A DNA stretch of 64,000 bases, from contig NZ_LVCF01000040.1 in NCBI RefSeq assembly GCF_001594145.1, forward strand, positions 124,001 to 188,000. Direction: 5' to 3'. The stretch's first letter is position 1. Every line of letters starts with the position of its first letter. Both the position numbers and the translations under genes were made by a program. The notes under the pieces are model-generated. The model was not told where the DNA came from, made no database searches, and saw only the letters and a program-made list of their open reading frames with translations. Of this stretch, positions 1 to 8,520 are shown one piece after another. This DNA comes from Branchiibius sp. NY16-3462-2 (GTDB lineage Bacteria; Actinomycetota; Actinomycetes; Actinomycetales; Dermatophilaceae).

Positions 1-2
1 CT

Positions 3-533
3 TCCCGGTGCTGGTGGTTGTTGCGGTTCTTCGGGCACCAGGACGTGCGGGTGCTCGATGGCGGGTACGCCGCGTGGTCGGCTGCCGGGCTCCCGACCGA
101 GACCGGCCCCTCACCCGAGCGGTCGGGTGACTTCGTCGCGTCGCCGGGCGCGGAGGTGTTGCTGACGGCCGACGACGCCGCCGAACTGGCCCGCACCGGG
201 CTGCTGCTCGACGGCCGACCCGCGCCGCGGTTCCACGGTCGCGAAGAAACCATTGACCCGGTGGCGGGACACATTCCGGGCGCGGTGAGTGCGCCGGCGC
301 TGGCCAACCTGACACCCGACGGCCGCTTCCTGGACGCCGATGACCTCGCGCTGCGGTTCACCGCGCTGGGCGTTGAGACGCACGAACAGGTCGGCGTCTA
401 TTGCGGATCCGGGGTGCAGGCGGCCCATCTGGCACTCGCGTTGGAAGCCAGTGGGGTGCAGTCGCCGGTCGGGGTCTACATCGGCTCCTGGTCTGACTGG
501 ATCACCGACCCGGACCGACCGGTGGAGACCTAA
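3..533 (+). CDS. Sulfurtransferase (tandem rhodanese, SseA-like), 3' part
   Basis: The reading frame is open from the left edge, so the start lies outside the window. What remains is the end of a first rhodanese-like domain (LDGGYAAW, near position 60) and a complete second domain with DGRP near 220 and the active-site loop CGSGVQA near 403-423. In this loop the Cys takes sulfur from thiosulfate or 3-mercaptopyruvate. Two-domain sulfurtransferases of this layout are cytosolic and act in sulfur transfer and cyanide detoxification. The TAA stop overlaps the stop of the convergent dusB gene by 2 bases, so there is no room for a terminator between them. The family is clear. Thiosulfate versus mercaptopyruvate specificity cannot be told. 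Confidence 0.88.
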   Translation, partial: SRCWWLLRFFGHQDVRVLDGGYAAWSAAGLPTETGPSPERSGDFVASPGAEVLLTADDAAELARTGLLLDGRPAPRFHGREETIDPVAGHIPGAVSAPALANLTPDGRFLDADDLALRFTALGVETHEQVGVYCGSGVQAAHLALALEASGVQSPVGVYIGSWSDWITDPDRPVET

Positions 534-1696
534 CCGCCGGAGTTGTGTTCTTCCGCAGCAGCCACGTCGGCCTGCTGCTTCGGCGACAGGTCGCGGTTGT
601 CCAGCCAGCCTTCAGGCAGCACGACGTGTCGCTCCGAGCCTGCGCGCCCACGCGGACCGTCGGCGGCCTCCCCCGGCCACGGTTGGTCCAGGTCGAGGGT
701 GGCGATCAGATCGTCTAGTGCCGCAAGCGAATTGACCAGAGCCAACTGGTTGCGCAGCGAGGAGCCGACCCGGAAGCCCTTGAGGTACCACGCGATGTGC
801 TTGCGGATGTCCCGGCAGCCCTTGATCTCATCGCCATAGAACTCCACGAGGTACGCCGCGTGCCGACGCAGCGTGTCCGTCACCTCGCGCAGGGTCGGGC
901 TCACGCGCTCGTCGCTACCGGTGAACGCAGCGGCAAGGTCCGCGAACAGCCAGGGTCGCCCGAGGCAGCCGCGGCCGACCACGACTCCGTCGCAACCGGT
1001 TTCGGCGACCATGCGCAACGCATCGTCGGCGGACCAGATGTCGCCGTTGCCGAGCACCGGGATCGAGGTGACCGCTTCCTTCAGCCGGGCGATCGCGGAC
1101 CAGTCGGCGGTACCCGAGTAGGCCTGGGACGCCGTACGCGCGTGCAGGGCAACGGAAGCCGCTCCTTCAGCCTCGGCGATCCGGCCAGCATCCAGGTAGG
1201 TGTGGTGCTCGGCGTCGATGCCGACGCGCATCTTGACCGTGACGGGGATGTCGTAGGGCGACGCCTCCCGGACGGCGGCCGCGACGATCGCGCGGAACCA
1301 CTCGGTCTTCCAGGGCAGCGCCGACCCGCCACCCTTGCGCGTGACCTTGGGCACGGGACAGCCGAAGTTGAGATCGATGTGATCGCAACGGTCTTCGCTG
1401 GCCAGGATGTGCGCGGCCTTGGCGGTGGTGAGCGGGTCGGTGCTGTACAGCTGGATGGAGCGCGGCGACTCGTCCGGGTCGTGCTCGATCAGCTTCATCG
1501 TGATCGGGGTGCGCTCGACGAGGGCACGCGAGGTGATCATCTCGCTGACGTAGAGGCTGTCGGCACCGCCGGACTGCCGGCACAGCCGCCGGAACGCCCG
1601 GTTGGTGATCCCCGCCATCGGCGCGAGCACCACAGGTGTCGCGATGGTGAGGTCACGCAGGCGCAGCGGCGGCGCGACGGCAGGAGCAAGAGTCAC
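530..1696 (-). CDS. dusB: tRNA-dihydrouridine synthase
   Basis: 388 aa FMN-dependent enzyme that reduces uridines in the tRNA D-loop, using NADPH. The N-terminal TIM barrel starts at VVLAPMAGITNRAFR; the Dus signature LNFGCPVPKVTRKGGG follows, carrying the catalytic Cys, then VTVKMRVG, and a C-terminal helical domain with HIAWYLKGF. The frame is open upstream to 1789, but that stretch overlaps the neighbouring flavin reductase and does not look like the family. The GTG at 1696 leaves 10 bases after the reductase stop and gives a normal length, so I chose it. The symbol dusB follows general actinobacterial usage; the paralogue class was not tested. Confidence 0.93.
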   Translation of the reverse strand: MTLAPAVAPPLRLRDLTIATPVVLAPMAGITNRAFRRLCRQSGGADSLYVSEMITSRALVERTPITMKLIEHDPDESPRSIQLYSTDPLTTAKAAHILASEDRCDHIDLNFGCPVPKVTRKGGGSALPWKTEWFRAIVAAAVREASPYDIPVTVKMRVGIDAEHHTYLDAGRIAEAEGAASVALHARTASQAYSGTADWSAIARLKEAVTSIPVLGNGDIWSADDALRMVAETGCDGVVVGRGCLGRPWLFADLAAAFTGSDERVSPTLREVTDTLRRHAAYLVEFYGDEIKGCRDIRKHIAWYLKGFRVGSSLRNQLALVNSLAALDDLIATLDLDQPWPGEAADGPRGRAGSERHVVLPEGWLDNRDLSPKQQADVAAAEEHNSGG

Positions 1697-1706
1697 GGGC
1701 GCGATT

Positions 1707-2366
1707 CTACTGAGCGATCTGCTCGCCGAGTAATGCTCGGAAGTCGGGCACCGCGTCGTAGGGCGTGCTGGCCGGTGCACCGGGCACATCGGCGATCGCC
1801 GGGCCGGTGTCGACCGACCAAGAGTTCACCCGTGCCCGCGGTGCCTCGACGGCGAGCGCCCGCGCCAACTCCGCTGCGGCCCGGTCGATCCGGCGCGCCA
1901 GCGCATCGTCGGCGAAGTCGTCGGCCGCGGCGAACACTGCGGTCGGCAGCACCTGCGCCCGCAGGTAGCTGAACAGCGGCCGCAGCGCGTACTCCGTGAC
2001 CAGCGAATGCCGGGACGTGCCCGCGGTCGCGGCGATCAGCACCGGAACTTCGTGCAGCGCCTCCTTGTCGATCAGGTCGACGAAGGACTTGAACAGGCCG
2101 GAGTACGACGCGGTGAACACCGGAGTGACGGCGATCAACGCGTCCGCGCTGGCGACCGCATCCAACGCGGCGCCGAGGCGCTGGGACGGAAAGCCGGTCA
2201 GCAGGTGCGAAGTGATGTCGGTCGCGAGATCGCGGACCTCGATCACCTGCACCTCGACTCCGTCACCCGCCTGCCGCTGCACCGACGCGACGATCCGGTC
2301 GGTGAGCAGGCGGGTCGAGCTCGGCTGGGACAGCCCGGCCGTGATGGCAACGATGCGACGGCTCAC
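1707..2366 (-). CDS. NAD(P)H-dependent FMN reductase, CE1759-like
   Basis: 219 aa flavodoxin-fold NADPH:FMN reductase of the SsuE/MsuE type. The phosphate-binding loop is AGLSQPSSTRLL near residues 10-21 and the family motif TPVFTASYSGLFKSFVDL lies near 100-117. It should supply reduced FMN to the upstream luciferase-like monooxygenase, with which its start overlaps by 4 bases (2363-2366). This two-gene pair matches the actinobacterial CE1758/CE1759 'LLM duo' arrangement. The substrate of the pair is unknown. Function as a flavin reductase is likely from family and context. Confidence 0.88.
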   Translation of the reverse strand: MSRRIVAITAGLSQPSSTRLLTDRIVASVQRQAGDGVEVQVIEVRDLATDITSHLLTGFPSQRLGAALDAVASADALIAVTPVFTASYSGLFKSFVDLIDKEALHEVPVLIAATAGTSRHSLVTEYALRPLFSYLRAQVLPTAVFAAADDFADDALARRIDRAAAELARALAVEAPRARVNSWSVDTGPAIADVPGAPASTPYDAVPDFRALLGEQIAQ

Positions 2367-3496
2367 TTGGTGGCCTCCTGCTCCTGACGGGCCGGCAGCA
2401 CGTGCGCGTTCGGGCTGTCCTGGCCAGCCACGACCAACGAAGCGTGGGTGGGCGGGTCAGACGGCACGTGGGCGGGCCGGTGGGACTCGGCCTCCTTGCG
2501 CAGCGCAGGAACGACCTCCGAGCCCAGGATCTCGATCTGCTCCAGCACGGTCTCCATCGGCAGACCCGCGTGGTCGATCAGGAACAGCTGGCGCTGGTAG
2601 TCACCCACCTGCTCGCGGAAGCCGGCGTAGCGCTCGATGACCTGCTGCGGTGAACCCACCGTCAGCGGGGTCTCGCGGGCGAACTCCTCCAGCGACGGGC
2701 CGTACCCGTAGACCGGCGCGACGTCGAAGTAGGGGCGGAACTCCTTGACCGCGTCCTGGCTGTTCTTGCGCATGAAGACCTGACCACCCAAGCCGACGAT
2801 GGCCGTGTCGGCGGGACCGTGGCCGTGGAATTCGAAGCGACGGCGGTAGAGCTGGACCATCTGCCGCGTGTGCGACATCGGCCAGAAGATGTTGTTGTGG
2901 AAGAAGCCGTCACCGTAGAACGCGGCCTGCTCGGCGATCTCCGGGCTGCGGATCGACCCGTGCCAGACGAACGGCGGCACGCCATCCAGCGGACGCGGGG
3001 TGGAGGTGAAGCCCTGCAGCGGGGTGCGGAACTTGCCCGACCAGTCCACGAAATCCTCGCGCCACAGGCGGCGCAGCAGGTGGTAGTTCTCGACGGCCAG
3101 GTTGATGCCCTCGCGGATGTCCTTGCCGAACCACGGGTAGACCGGGCCGGTGTTGCCGCGGCCCATCATCAGGTCCAGGCGGCCGTCGGCGAGGTGCTGC
3201 GCGTAGGCGTAGTCCTCGGCGATCCGCACCGGGTCGTTGGTCGTGATCAGGGTCGTCGCCGTCGACAACTGCAGGTTCGTGGTCTTGGCGGCCAGGTAGG
3301 CCAGCAGCACCGGCGGGTTGGCCGGCGCGACGAACGGCGGGTTGTGGTGCTCGCCGGTCGCGAAGACGTCGAGGCCGACCTCTTCGGCCTTCTGCGCGAG
3401 CTTGACCGTGTTCATGATCCGCTCGTGCTCGGTCGGCACGCGACCGGTCAGCGGGTCAGGAGTGATGTCACCGATGGTGAAGATTCCGAACTGCAT
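2363..3496 (-). CDS. FMN-dependent luciferase-like monooxygenase, CE1758-like
   Basis: 377 aa bacterial luciferase-like TIM barrel protein. It opens with MQFGIFTIGDITPDPLTGR and contains GEHHNPPFVAPANP and TTLITTNDPVRIAEDYA, typical of the LLM class that uses reduced FMN and oxygen to oxidise small organic substrates. The final 50 residues (SHRPAHVPSDPPTHASLV...) are a low-complexity tail. It is the first gene of a two-gene operon with the flavin reductase that supplies FMNH2. The 208-base region upstream carries a TTCAAC direct repeat and a paired 23-bp motif, both described separately, and is the likely control region. Substrate unknown. Confidence 0.88.
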   Translation of the reverse strand: MQFGIFTIGDITPDPLTGRVPTEHERIMNTVKLAQKAEEVGLDVFATGEHHNPPFVAPANPPVLLAYLAAKTTNLQLSTATTLITTNDPVRIAEDYAYAQHLADGRLDLMMGRGNTGPVYPWFGKDIREGINLAVENYHLLRRLWREDFVDWSGKFRTPLQGFTSTPRPLDGVPPFVWHGSIRSPEIAEQAAFYGDGFFHNNIFWPMSHTRQMVQLYRRRFEFHGHGPADTAIVGLGGQVFMRKNSQDAVKEFRPYFDVAPVYGYGPSLEEFARETPLTVGSPQQVIERYAGFREQVGDYQRQLFLIDHAGLPMETVLEQIEILGSEVVPALRKEAESHRPAHVPSDPPTHASLVVAGQDSPNAHVLPARQEQEATK

Positions 3497-3546
3497 GGTG
3501 CATGCCTTTCGCTGTAGTGATCGCCCGGCCGGCAGGTCGTTGCGAT

Positions 3547-3561
3547 TTCAACTACTTCAAC
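3547..3561. promoter_or_regulatory. TTCAAC-N3-TTCAAC direct repeat upstream of the monooxygenase operon
   Basis: TTCAAC occurs twice with a TAC spacer, about 50 bases upstream of the monooxygenase start (on the minus strand GTTGAAGTAGTTGAA). The position suits an operator or promoter element. LLM/flavin reductase pairs are often controlled by small regulators, but no regulator gene is adjacent here, so the binding protein is unknown. Confidence 0.35.
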
Positions 3562-3611
3562 CATAGCGCGCTCCCCCGCATTCCCGTGGGCCGCGCCCCC
3601 GCTACACGGCC

Positions 3612-3686
3612 GTGGTCGAGACGTCACATGTTGCGGCCCGCCGACGCTTCCACCGCGATAGTCGTGGCCGACACGTCACAAATGGC
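3612..3686. repeat. Paired 23-bp motif, 52-bp period (copy pair 1)
   Basis: Two related 23-base units start at 3612 (GTGGTCGAGACGTCACATG...) and 3664 (GTGGCCGACACGTCACAAA...), exactly 52 bases apart. The same pair with the same period occurs at 13589-13663 upstream of recO. The TCACA end resembles one half of a CRP-type site, while the other half is degenerate. It lies upstream of the monooxygenase operon and just after the end of the response-regulator gene. Confidence 0.5.
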
Positions 3687-3704
3687 TGCTCAGGGCAGCA
3701 CCGC

Positions 3705-4310
3705 TTAGAGCCAGCCGTTGTTGTCGGCGATCTGCACTGCTTCGGCGCGGGTCCGGGCGCCCGTCTTCCCAATCGCTGACGACAGGTGGTTGCGCACCGT
3801 GCCCTCCGACAGGAAGAGCGTGCCGGCCAGGTCGGCGACCGTGCCGCCCGAGCGGGCCGTCCGCAGCACCTCGGTCTCCCGCTGGGTGAGCGGGGACTCC
3901 CCCGCGACGAGCGAGTCTGTGGCCAACGCGGGGTCCACGACGCGCAGGCCCTGGTGCACTCGGCGTACGGCGTCCGCCAACTCCCGCGCGGGCGTGTCCT
4001 TCACGACGAATCCGGCAGCGCCCGCTTGCAGCCCGCGGCGCAGGAAGCCCGGACGGCCAAAAGTCGTCACGATCAGCACCCGAACGGACGGCAGCGCCGT
4101 CCGCAGCGCGGCGGTCGCCTCGATGCCGTCCATACCGGGCATCTCGACGTCCATCAGGACCACGTCGGGAGCGGCTGACCGGGCTGCGGCCACGACCTCG
4201 TCGCCGCGACCGACCTCGCCGACCACTTGCAGGTCGGACTCCAACTCCAGCAGGGCCGCGAGCGCACCCCGCACCAGCGCCTGGTCGTCGACCAGCATCA
4301 CTTTGATCAC
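3705..4310 (-). CDS. NarL/LuxR-family response regulator (module 1)
   Basis: 201 aa. The receiver domain (1-120) has the phospho-acceptor Asp in VLMDVEMPGMDG and the conserved Lys in FVVKDTPAREL. The C-terminal LuxR helix-turn-helix is LTQRETEVLRTARSGGTVADL followed by LSEGTVRNHLSSAIGKTGAR. It is the response partner of the histidine kinase upstream, whose stop overlaps its ATG by 4 bases. By context it controls the adjacent ABC-2 exporter. The order ATPase-permease-kinase-regulator resembles modules for sensing and exporting toxic amphiphiles or antibiotics; the ligand here is unknown. Confidence 0.92.
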   Translation of the reverse strand: MIKVMLVDDQALVRGALAALLELESDLQVVGEVGRGDEVVAAARSAAPDVVLMDVEMPGMDGIEATAALRTALPSVRVLIVTTFGRPGFLRRGLQAGAAGFVVKDTPARELADAVRRVHQGLRVVDPALATDSLVAGESPLTQRETEVLRTARSGGTVADLAGTLFLSEGTVRNHLSSAIGKTGARTRAEAVQIADNNGWL

Positions 4311-5497
4311 GAGGCCTCGCTCATCACCGTCGACGGCACGTGATCAGCGGCTTGCGGGGTGGCCATGACCAACTCGAATCCGTGCGGTCTCGCCGCGCGG
4401 GTGATCAGCACGGCACCGGCCGCGGCCGCACGCTCCTGCAGGCCGCGCAGGCCGTTGCCGCTTCCCGAGGCCGCCATGCCGCGTCCGTCATCGGACACTA
4501 CGACGGCCTGCGAGTTGACCGTGATCCGGCAGATGGACGCGCCGCTGTGCCGGATGACGTTGGTGACGGCCTCCCGCACCGCCCACGCGAACGGTTCGCG
4601 TAGATCCTCCGGCACCTCATCGACGGTGTTCGGCAGCACGGGCTTGATCCCGGCAGCAGTCAACGACTCACGGGCACGGGCCAGTTCACCGGCCAGGGAG
4701 ATCTCGCGGTATCCCTCGACCGCGCGGCGTACGTCACCCAGCGCCGTGCGCGACAACCTCTCCAGATCCGCCAGTTCGGCCTTGGCGCGATCCAGATCGA
4801 CGTCGATCAGCCGGCCGGCGAGTTCCGCCTTGACCGTGATCACAGTCAGGGAGTGCCCGAGGATGTCGTGCAGGTCCCGCGCCATCCGGTTGCGCTCCTC
4901 GCGCACCCGCAGGTCGGCGTTCTCGAGCCGGCTACGCTGCAGCGCCTCCTGGCGCTGACTGGCCAGGCGACCGAAACCAACTGCGATACAACCGAATCCG
5001 AGTCCGACCAGGGTCCCTCGGTCGTACGTCCAGCCGGACACATGCGTGGACGCGAACACGTAGATGGCACCGGTGAGGATCGCTACACCGATCGCAACCG
5101 GGACGCGGAAGGTCCACATGGCGACGATTCCCACGAACGCCACCGTCGCAGAGGCAGCTTGACCCAGCGTCCAACAGGACACCACCGCCAGGATCACCAG
5201 ACCGGCGTAGCGCAGCAGGTTCCCGGTGTTGGTGCGGATCGGTGGACTGTCCGGGCCGAAGGCCGCGCTGTTGCACATGAAGTGGACGACGTGCAGCACC
5301 ATGAAGGCCAGGACCGCCGCGGCCCCCAACCACGCGGCGGGCTGGTCGCGGTGGTGCCACCACTGCACGTACGCGGGCACCAGCCAGAACAGCCAGATGC
5401 ACGACCAGAACAACCCGACCCACCGGCCGAATCGGTCTTCGCGCACACCGACACCCCGGCGGTCGGCCGGGGTGGCGGTGTTCTTGTGCGATTGCAT
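4307..5497 (-). CDS. Sensor histidine kinase, HisKA_3/DesK-like (module 1)
   Basis: 396 aa membrane sensor kinase. About five or six hydrophobic segments fill residues 25-185 with hardly any extracytoplasmic domain, so it probably senses within the membrane. The dimerisation/phospho-acceptor helix is ERNRMARDLHDILGHSL with the His. The HATPase domain has REAVTNVIRHS (N box) and SDDGRGM plus GNGLRGLQERA (G boxes). It overlaps the response regulator by 4 bases and lies 12 bases after the ABC permease stop, consistent with one operon. The lack of an extracellular sensor suits kinases that monitor the transporter or membrane stress (inference). Confidence 0.92.
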   Translation of the reverse strand: MQSHKNTATPADRRGVGVREDRFGRWVGLFWSCIWLFWLVPAYVQWWHHRDQPAAWLGAAAVLAFMVLHVVHFMCNSAAFGPDSPPIRTNTGNLLRYAGLVILAVVSCWTLGQAASATVAFVGIVAMWTFRVPVAIGVAILTGAIYVFASTHVSGWTYDRGTLVGLGFGCIAVGFGRLASQRQEALQRSRLENADLRVREERNRMARDLHDILGHSLTVITVKAELAGRLIDVDLDRAKAELADLERLSRTALGDVRRAVEGYREISLAGELARARESLTAAGIKPVLPNTVDEVPEDLREPFAWAVREAVTNVIRHSGASICRITVNSQAVVVSDDGRGMAASGSGNGLRGLQERAAAAGAVLITRAARPHGFELVMATPQAADHVPSTVMSEAS

Positions 5498-5509
5498 GAG
5501 GCCAGCGTC

Positions 5510-6307
5510 TCAGACGCGCTTGGTGTCCCGTCGGAAGAAGTACGTCGCCCCCAGGAAGAACGCGCCGATCCAGCCCACCAGGCTGACCAGCCAACCGATC
5601 TCGAAGGATCCACCCATCAGCGGCCAGCGCGCGATCTCACCGGCTCCCCACATCGGCGTGAACCGGGCGACGGTCTGCATCGTGGAGCCCAGGAGGTCGT
5701 ACGGCACGAACAGGCCACCGCCGAAGGCCAGGAGGGCCAGCATCGGACCGAGGATCTGCATGGCGTTCTCGGTGGGCACGACGTACCCAACGAAGAGGCC
5801 GAGCGAGGCGAACAGTCCGCCCATCAACCAGGTCAGCAGGAACGAGCTGACCCAGGCGTCGGTCGGCAGACTGGCGTGCCGCAGCGCTCCGGCGATGAAC
5901 AGGATCACGACCGGCGCAAGACTGCCGACCAGCGCGGTCAGCAACTTGGTGGCGATGTAGGCACGCCCGGTCAGCGGGGTCAGGCGCAGTTGCCGGCTCC
6001 ACCCCTGCGCCCGCTCGATCGAGACGCTGGCGCCGATGGCGCACGCGGCGACCAGAGCGCCGTACAGCGCGAAGTTGATCATCGTGTAGGCGTTGTAGTC
6101 CCCGCGGCCGATCCGGGAGGAAGACCCACCGGAGAACAGCACGAAGAACAGCAGCGGCATCAACGTCGCGAAGATGATGGTGCGCCGGTTGCGCATGAGT
6201 CGCCGGATCTCGATCCGGATCATCCGCAGGTTCAGGCCACCGTGCGCGGGGACCCGGCGCTCCAGTGCGATGGGGGTGTCGTCGGGGGTGATGGCTGCCG
6301 TGCTCAT
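5510..6307 (-). CDS. ABC-2 type exporter permease (module 1)
   Basis: 265 aa integral membrane protein with six predicted hydrophobic segments, among them TIIFATLMPLLFFVLFSGG, MINFALYGALVAACAIGASV, LGPMLALLAFGGGLFVPYDL and a final one before FFRRDTKRV. Such permeases pair with a DrrA/NatA-like ATPase to export drugs, lipids or ions. The gene overlaps the ATPase gene by 4 bases (6304-6307), so translation is probably coupled. Substrate unknown. Confidence 0.9.
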   Translation of the reverse strand: MSTAAITPDDTPIALERRVPAHGGLNLRMIRIEIRRLMRNRRTIIFATLMPLLFFVLFSGGSSSRIGRGDYNAYTMINFALYGALVAACAIGASVSIERAQGWSRQLRLTPLTGRAYIATKLLTALVGSLAPVVILFIAGALRHASLPTDAWVSSFLLTWLMGGLFASLGLFVGYVVPTENAMQILGPMLALLAFGGGLFVPYDLLGSTMQTVARFTPMWGAGEIARWPLMGGSFEIGWLVSLVGWIGAFFLGATYFFRRDTKRV

Positions 6308-7251
6308 GCCGATGCTCCTTCGAAGTCGTCGCCGGTCAGCGCGATGAACGCCGCTTCCAGGCCTTGGCTGGTGATTTCCAGGTCGTACGCCGGGGTGTGG
6401 GTCAGCAGGTGGCGCGCCAACGCGTCGGAGTCCTTGGTGCCGAAGGTGACCACGTCTCCGCGCACGTCCACACTCTCGACCCCTGGAATTGCCTGCAGGG
6501 CAGCGGCATTCGCCTCCGGCAGAGTGGCTTTGACGACCCGTCCGGCGGCGAGGGCCTTGATCTCAGCGCTCGTGCCGTCAGCCACGATCTGCCCGTGGCG
6601 CACGAGGACGACGCGATCGGCGTACTGGTCGGCTTCTTCCAGGTAGTGCGTCGCGAACAGGACGGTGCGCCCGCGCTGGGCGTCGGAGTGGATCGCCGAC
6701 CAGAAGTCCCGGCGGCCGGTCACGTCCATGCCGGTCGTGGGCTCGTCCAGGATGATCAGCGCCGGGTCGCTGACCAGCGCCATCGCGAAGCGCAGCCGCT
6801 GCTGCTGACCGCCGGAACACTTGCCCACGAGGCGATCGGCGATGTCCCCGATCCCCGCGCGCTGCAGGCATTCGGTCGTCGAGCGGGTCTGGGCGAACAG
6901 GCTGGCGGTGAGGTCGACCGTCTCGCCAACGGTCAGGTCCTTCAGAAGCCCACCGGTCTGCATCACGGCCGCGACCAGGCCGCGTTCGATGGCCGCCCGC
7001 GGCTCCATCCCGAACACCTCGACCCGGCCCTGGTCGGGCTGGGACAGGCCGGTGAGCATGTCGATGGTGGTGGTCTTGCCCGCGCCGTTGGGGCCGAGGA
7101 AGGCCACGACCTCGCCGGGGGCGACGTGCAGGTCGATGCCGCGCACGGCGTGGACGTCACCAAAGCTCTTGGTGACACCGTCCAGGCTGATGGCATCCGG
7201 AGGCGCCGTGGCGCCCGCCTTGTGCAGTGGGGTGACAGTGGAGGAGTTCAT
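6304..7251 (-). CDS. ABC-2 type exporter ATPase (module 1)
   Basis: 315 aa nucleotide-binding subunit. Walker A is GPNGAGKTTT, the signature is CSGGQQQRLRFAMAL, Walker B is LIILDEPTTGMDV and the switch His is in LFATHYLEEADQ. The C-terminal 80 residues are the accessory domain typical of DrrA/NatA-type exporters. An upstream ATG at 7317 is in frame, but it would run into the divergent gene's promoter and adds non-family residues. The ATG at 7251 (MNSSTVTPLHKAG) fits better. It is first in the four-gene operon ATPase-permease-kinase-regulator. Confidence 0.92.
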   Translation of the reverse strand: MNSSTVTPLHKAGATAPPDAISLDGVTKSFGDVHAVRGIDLHVAPGEVVAFLGPNGAGKTTTIDMLTGLSQPDQGRVEVFGMEPRAAIERGLVAAVMQTGGLLKDLTVGETVDLTASLFAQTRSTTECLQRAGIGDIADRLVGKCSGGQQQRLRFAMALVSDPALIILDEPTTGMDVTGRRDFWSAIHSDAQRGRTVLFATHYLEEADQYADRVVLVRHGQIVADGTSAEIKALAAGRVVKATLPEANAAALQAIPGVESVDVRGDVVTFGTKDSDALARHLLTHTPAYDLEITSQGLEAAFIALTGDDFEGASA

Positions 7252-7348
7252 GGCAACCAGCGTGTCGCCGTACGCCGATCCGGCCCTGACGGGAACGTCA
7301 TCACCTGGGCATGACAAACCACATACCCTGACCCATTACGCTGCTTCG

Positions 7349-7666
7349 GTGTCCACACCGTCGCATGATCCCCAGCCCGAGGTCCGGGTCTCGCCGCTGC
7401 GCGCCCGGCTGGAGCACCTGGCCGCACCCATCGTCGAACGCACGATGCAGACCCCGGCTATCCCGCTGATCGTGGTGGGCGGGCTGCTGGTCATCGGGGT
7501 CCTGACCCGGCACGTCATCGGCGCGATCGCGTTCGGCATCATCGCGCTGCTGCTGGTGTGCGTGCTGTACCTCGGATGGCCGCGACTAACTCCGCTGGAG
7601 AAGCTGATGCGGTTCGCGGTGCTGCTGCTCACCGTGGCAGTGGCCCTCGTGATGGCGGCCGATTAG
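7349..7666 (+). CDS. Small membrane protein, DUF6703-like
   Basis: 105 aa starting at a GTG. After a basic, Pro-rich N-terminus (about 30 residues) there are three hydrophobic segments: IPLIVVGGLLVIGVL, IGAIAFGIIALLLVCVLYLG and FAVLLLTVAVALVMAA. The YLGWPRLTPLEKLMR junction resembles small actinobacterial membrane proteins of the DUF6703 type, recalled and not searched. It is divergent from the exporter operon, and its stop overlaps the stop of potC. No function is known. Confidence 0.72.
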   Translation: MSTPSHDPQPEVRVSPLRARLEHLAAPIVERTMQTPAIPLIVVGGLLVIGVLTRHVIGAIAFGIIALLLVCVLYLGWPRLTPLEKLMRFAVLLLTVAVALVMAAD

Positions 7667-8520
7667 CTCTTTCGCCGGCTGCTGATCGTCTGACCCAGGA
7701 TCACCAGGATCACGGCCAGCAGGAACATCGAGAAGCCGATCACATTGGCCTGCGCAGGGATTCCGCGCAGATACGACACGTAGACGAACTTCGGGAAGGT
7801 CGTCTCATCACCGGACACGAAGTTGGTGATGATGAAGTCGTCGAACGACAACGAGAAGCTCAGCAGCGCCGCGCCCACGATTCCGGGCAGCACCAGCGGG
7901 AAGGTGACCCGCCAGAAGGAAGCTGCCGGTCCGGCATATAGATCGGCCGCTGCCTCCTCCAACCGCGGATCGAGGCTCTGCAGTCTGGCTTTGACTGTGA
8001 CGACCACGAAACTGATGCAGAACATGATGTGCGCGATGGTGATCGTCCAGAAGCCCAGGTCCAACCCGAACCGGCTGAAGCCCTGCACGAAGATCGTGAG
8101 CAGGCTTGCACCCAGGACGATTTCGGGCGTGGCCATCGGGATGAAGACCAGCGTGCTGGCCGCTGCACGACCGCGCCACACGTGCCGCACCAACGCGAAC
8201 GCGAGCATGGTGCCAAGGACGGTAGCCGCGAGCGTGGCGATGGCCCCGACCTTCAGGGAGGTCACCAACGCGTCGCACACGCCGGGGGCACCGCACGGGT
8301 TCTGCCAGTGCTTCAGCGTCGGACTGCCCTCGGGCACCCAGGTGATGTTCGACTTGCGATAGTTGTTGAACGAGAAGACGAACGTGTAGGCCACCGGCAC
8401 GAAGAGGTAGACCAGCACGACGATCGCGGCGATGATCGCGAAGTGGTCGGCCAACCAGTTCTTGATCCGTCGCCCGCGCGAGACTCCCGTGCGAGGGGCC
8501 GGGACAACTGCAGCCGTCAC
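7663..8520 (-). CDS. potC: Polyamine-type ABC importer permease
   Basis: 285 aa inner-membrane permease with six hydrophobic segments starting at FAIIAAIVVLVYLFVPVAYT. The binding-protein-dependent transport (EAA) loop is EEAAADLYAGPAASFWRVTF and meets the ATPase. With potD, potA and potB it forms an importer of the spermidine/putrescine family. It is the last gene of the operon, and its start overlaps potB by 4 bases. The C-terminus SSRRKS is short and basic, as expected for a cytoplasmic end. The substrate could be another cationic amine. Confidence 0.88.
   Translation of the reverse strand: MTAAVVPAPRTGVSRGRRIKNWLADHFAIIAAIVVLVYLFVPVAYTFVFSFNNYRKSNITWVPEGSPTLKHWQNPCGAPGVCDALVTSLKVGAIATLAATVLGTMLAFALVRHVWRGRAAASTLVFIPMATPEIVLGASLLTIFVQGFSRFGLDLGFWTITIAHIMFCISFVVVTVKARLQSLDPRLEEAAADLYAGPAASFWRVTFPLVLPGIVGAALLSFSLSFDDFIITNFVSGDETTFPKFVYVSYLRGIPAQANVIGFSMFLLAVILVILGQTISSRRKS

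Noticed and set aside
4853..6646. 597-codon open frame on the plus strand
   Set aside because: It lies antisense to the kinase, permease and ATPase of module 1, its composition is Arg/Gln/Gly/His-rich, and no motifs are seen. High GC leaves long antisense frames open.
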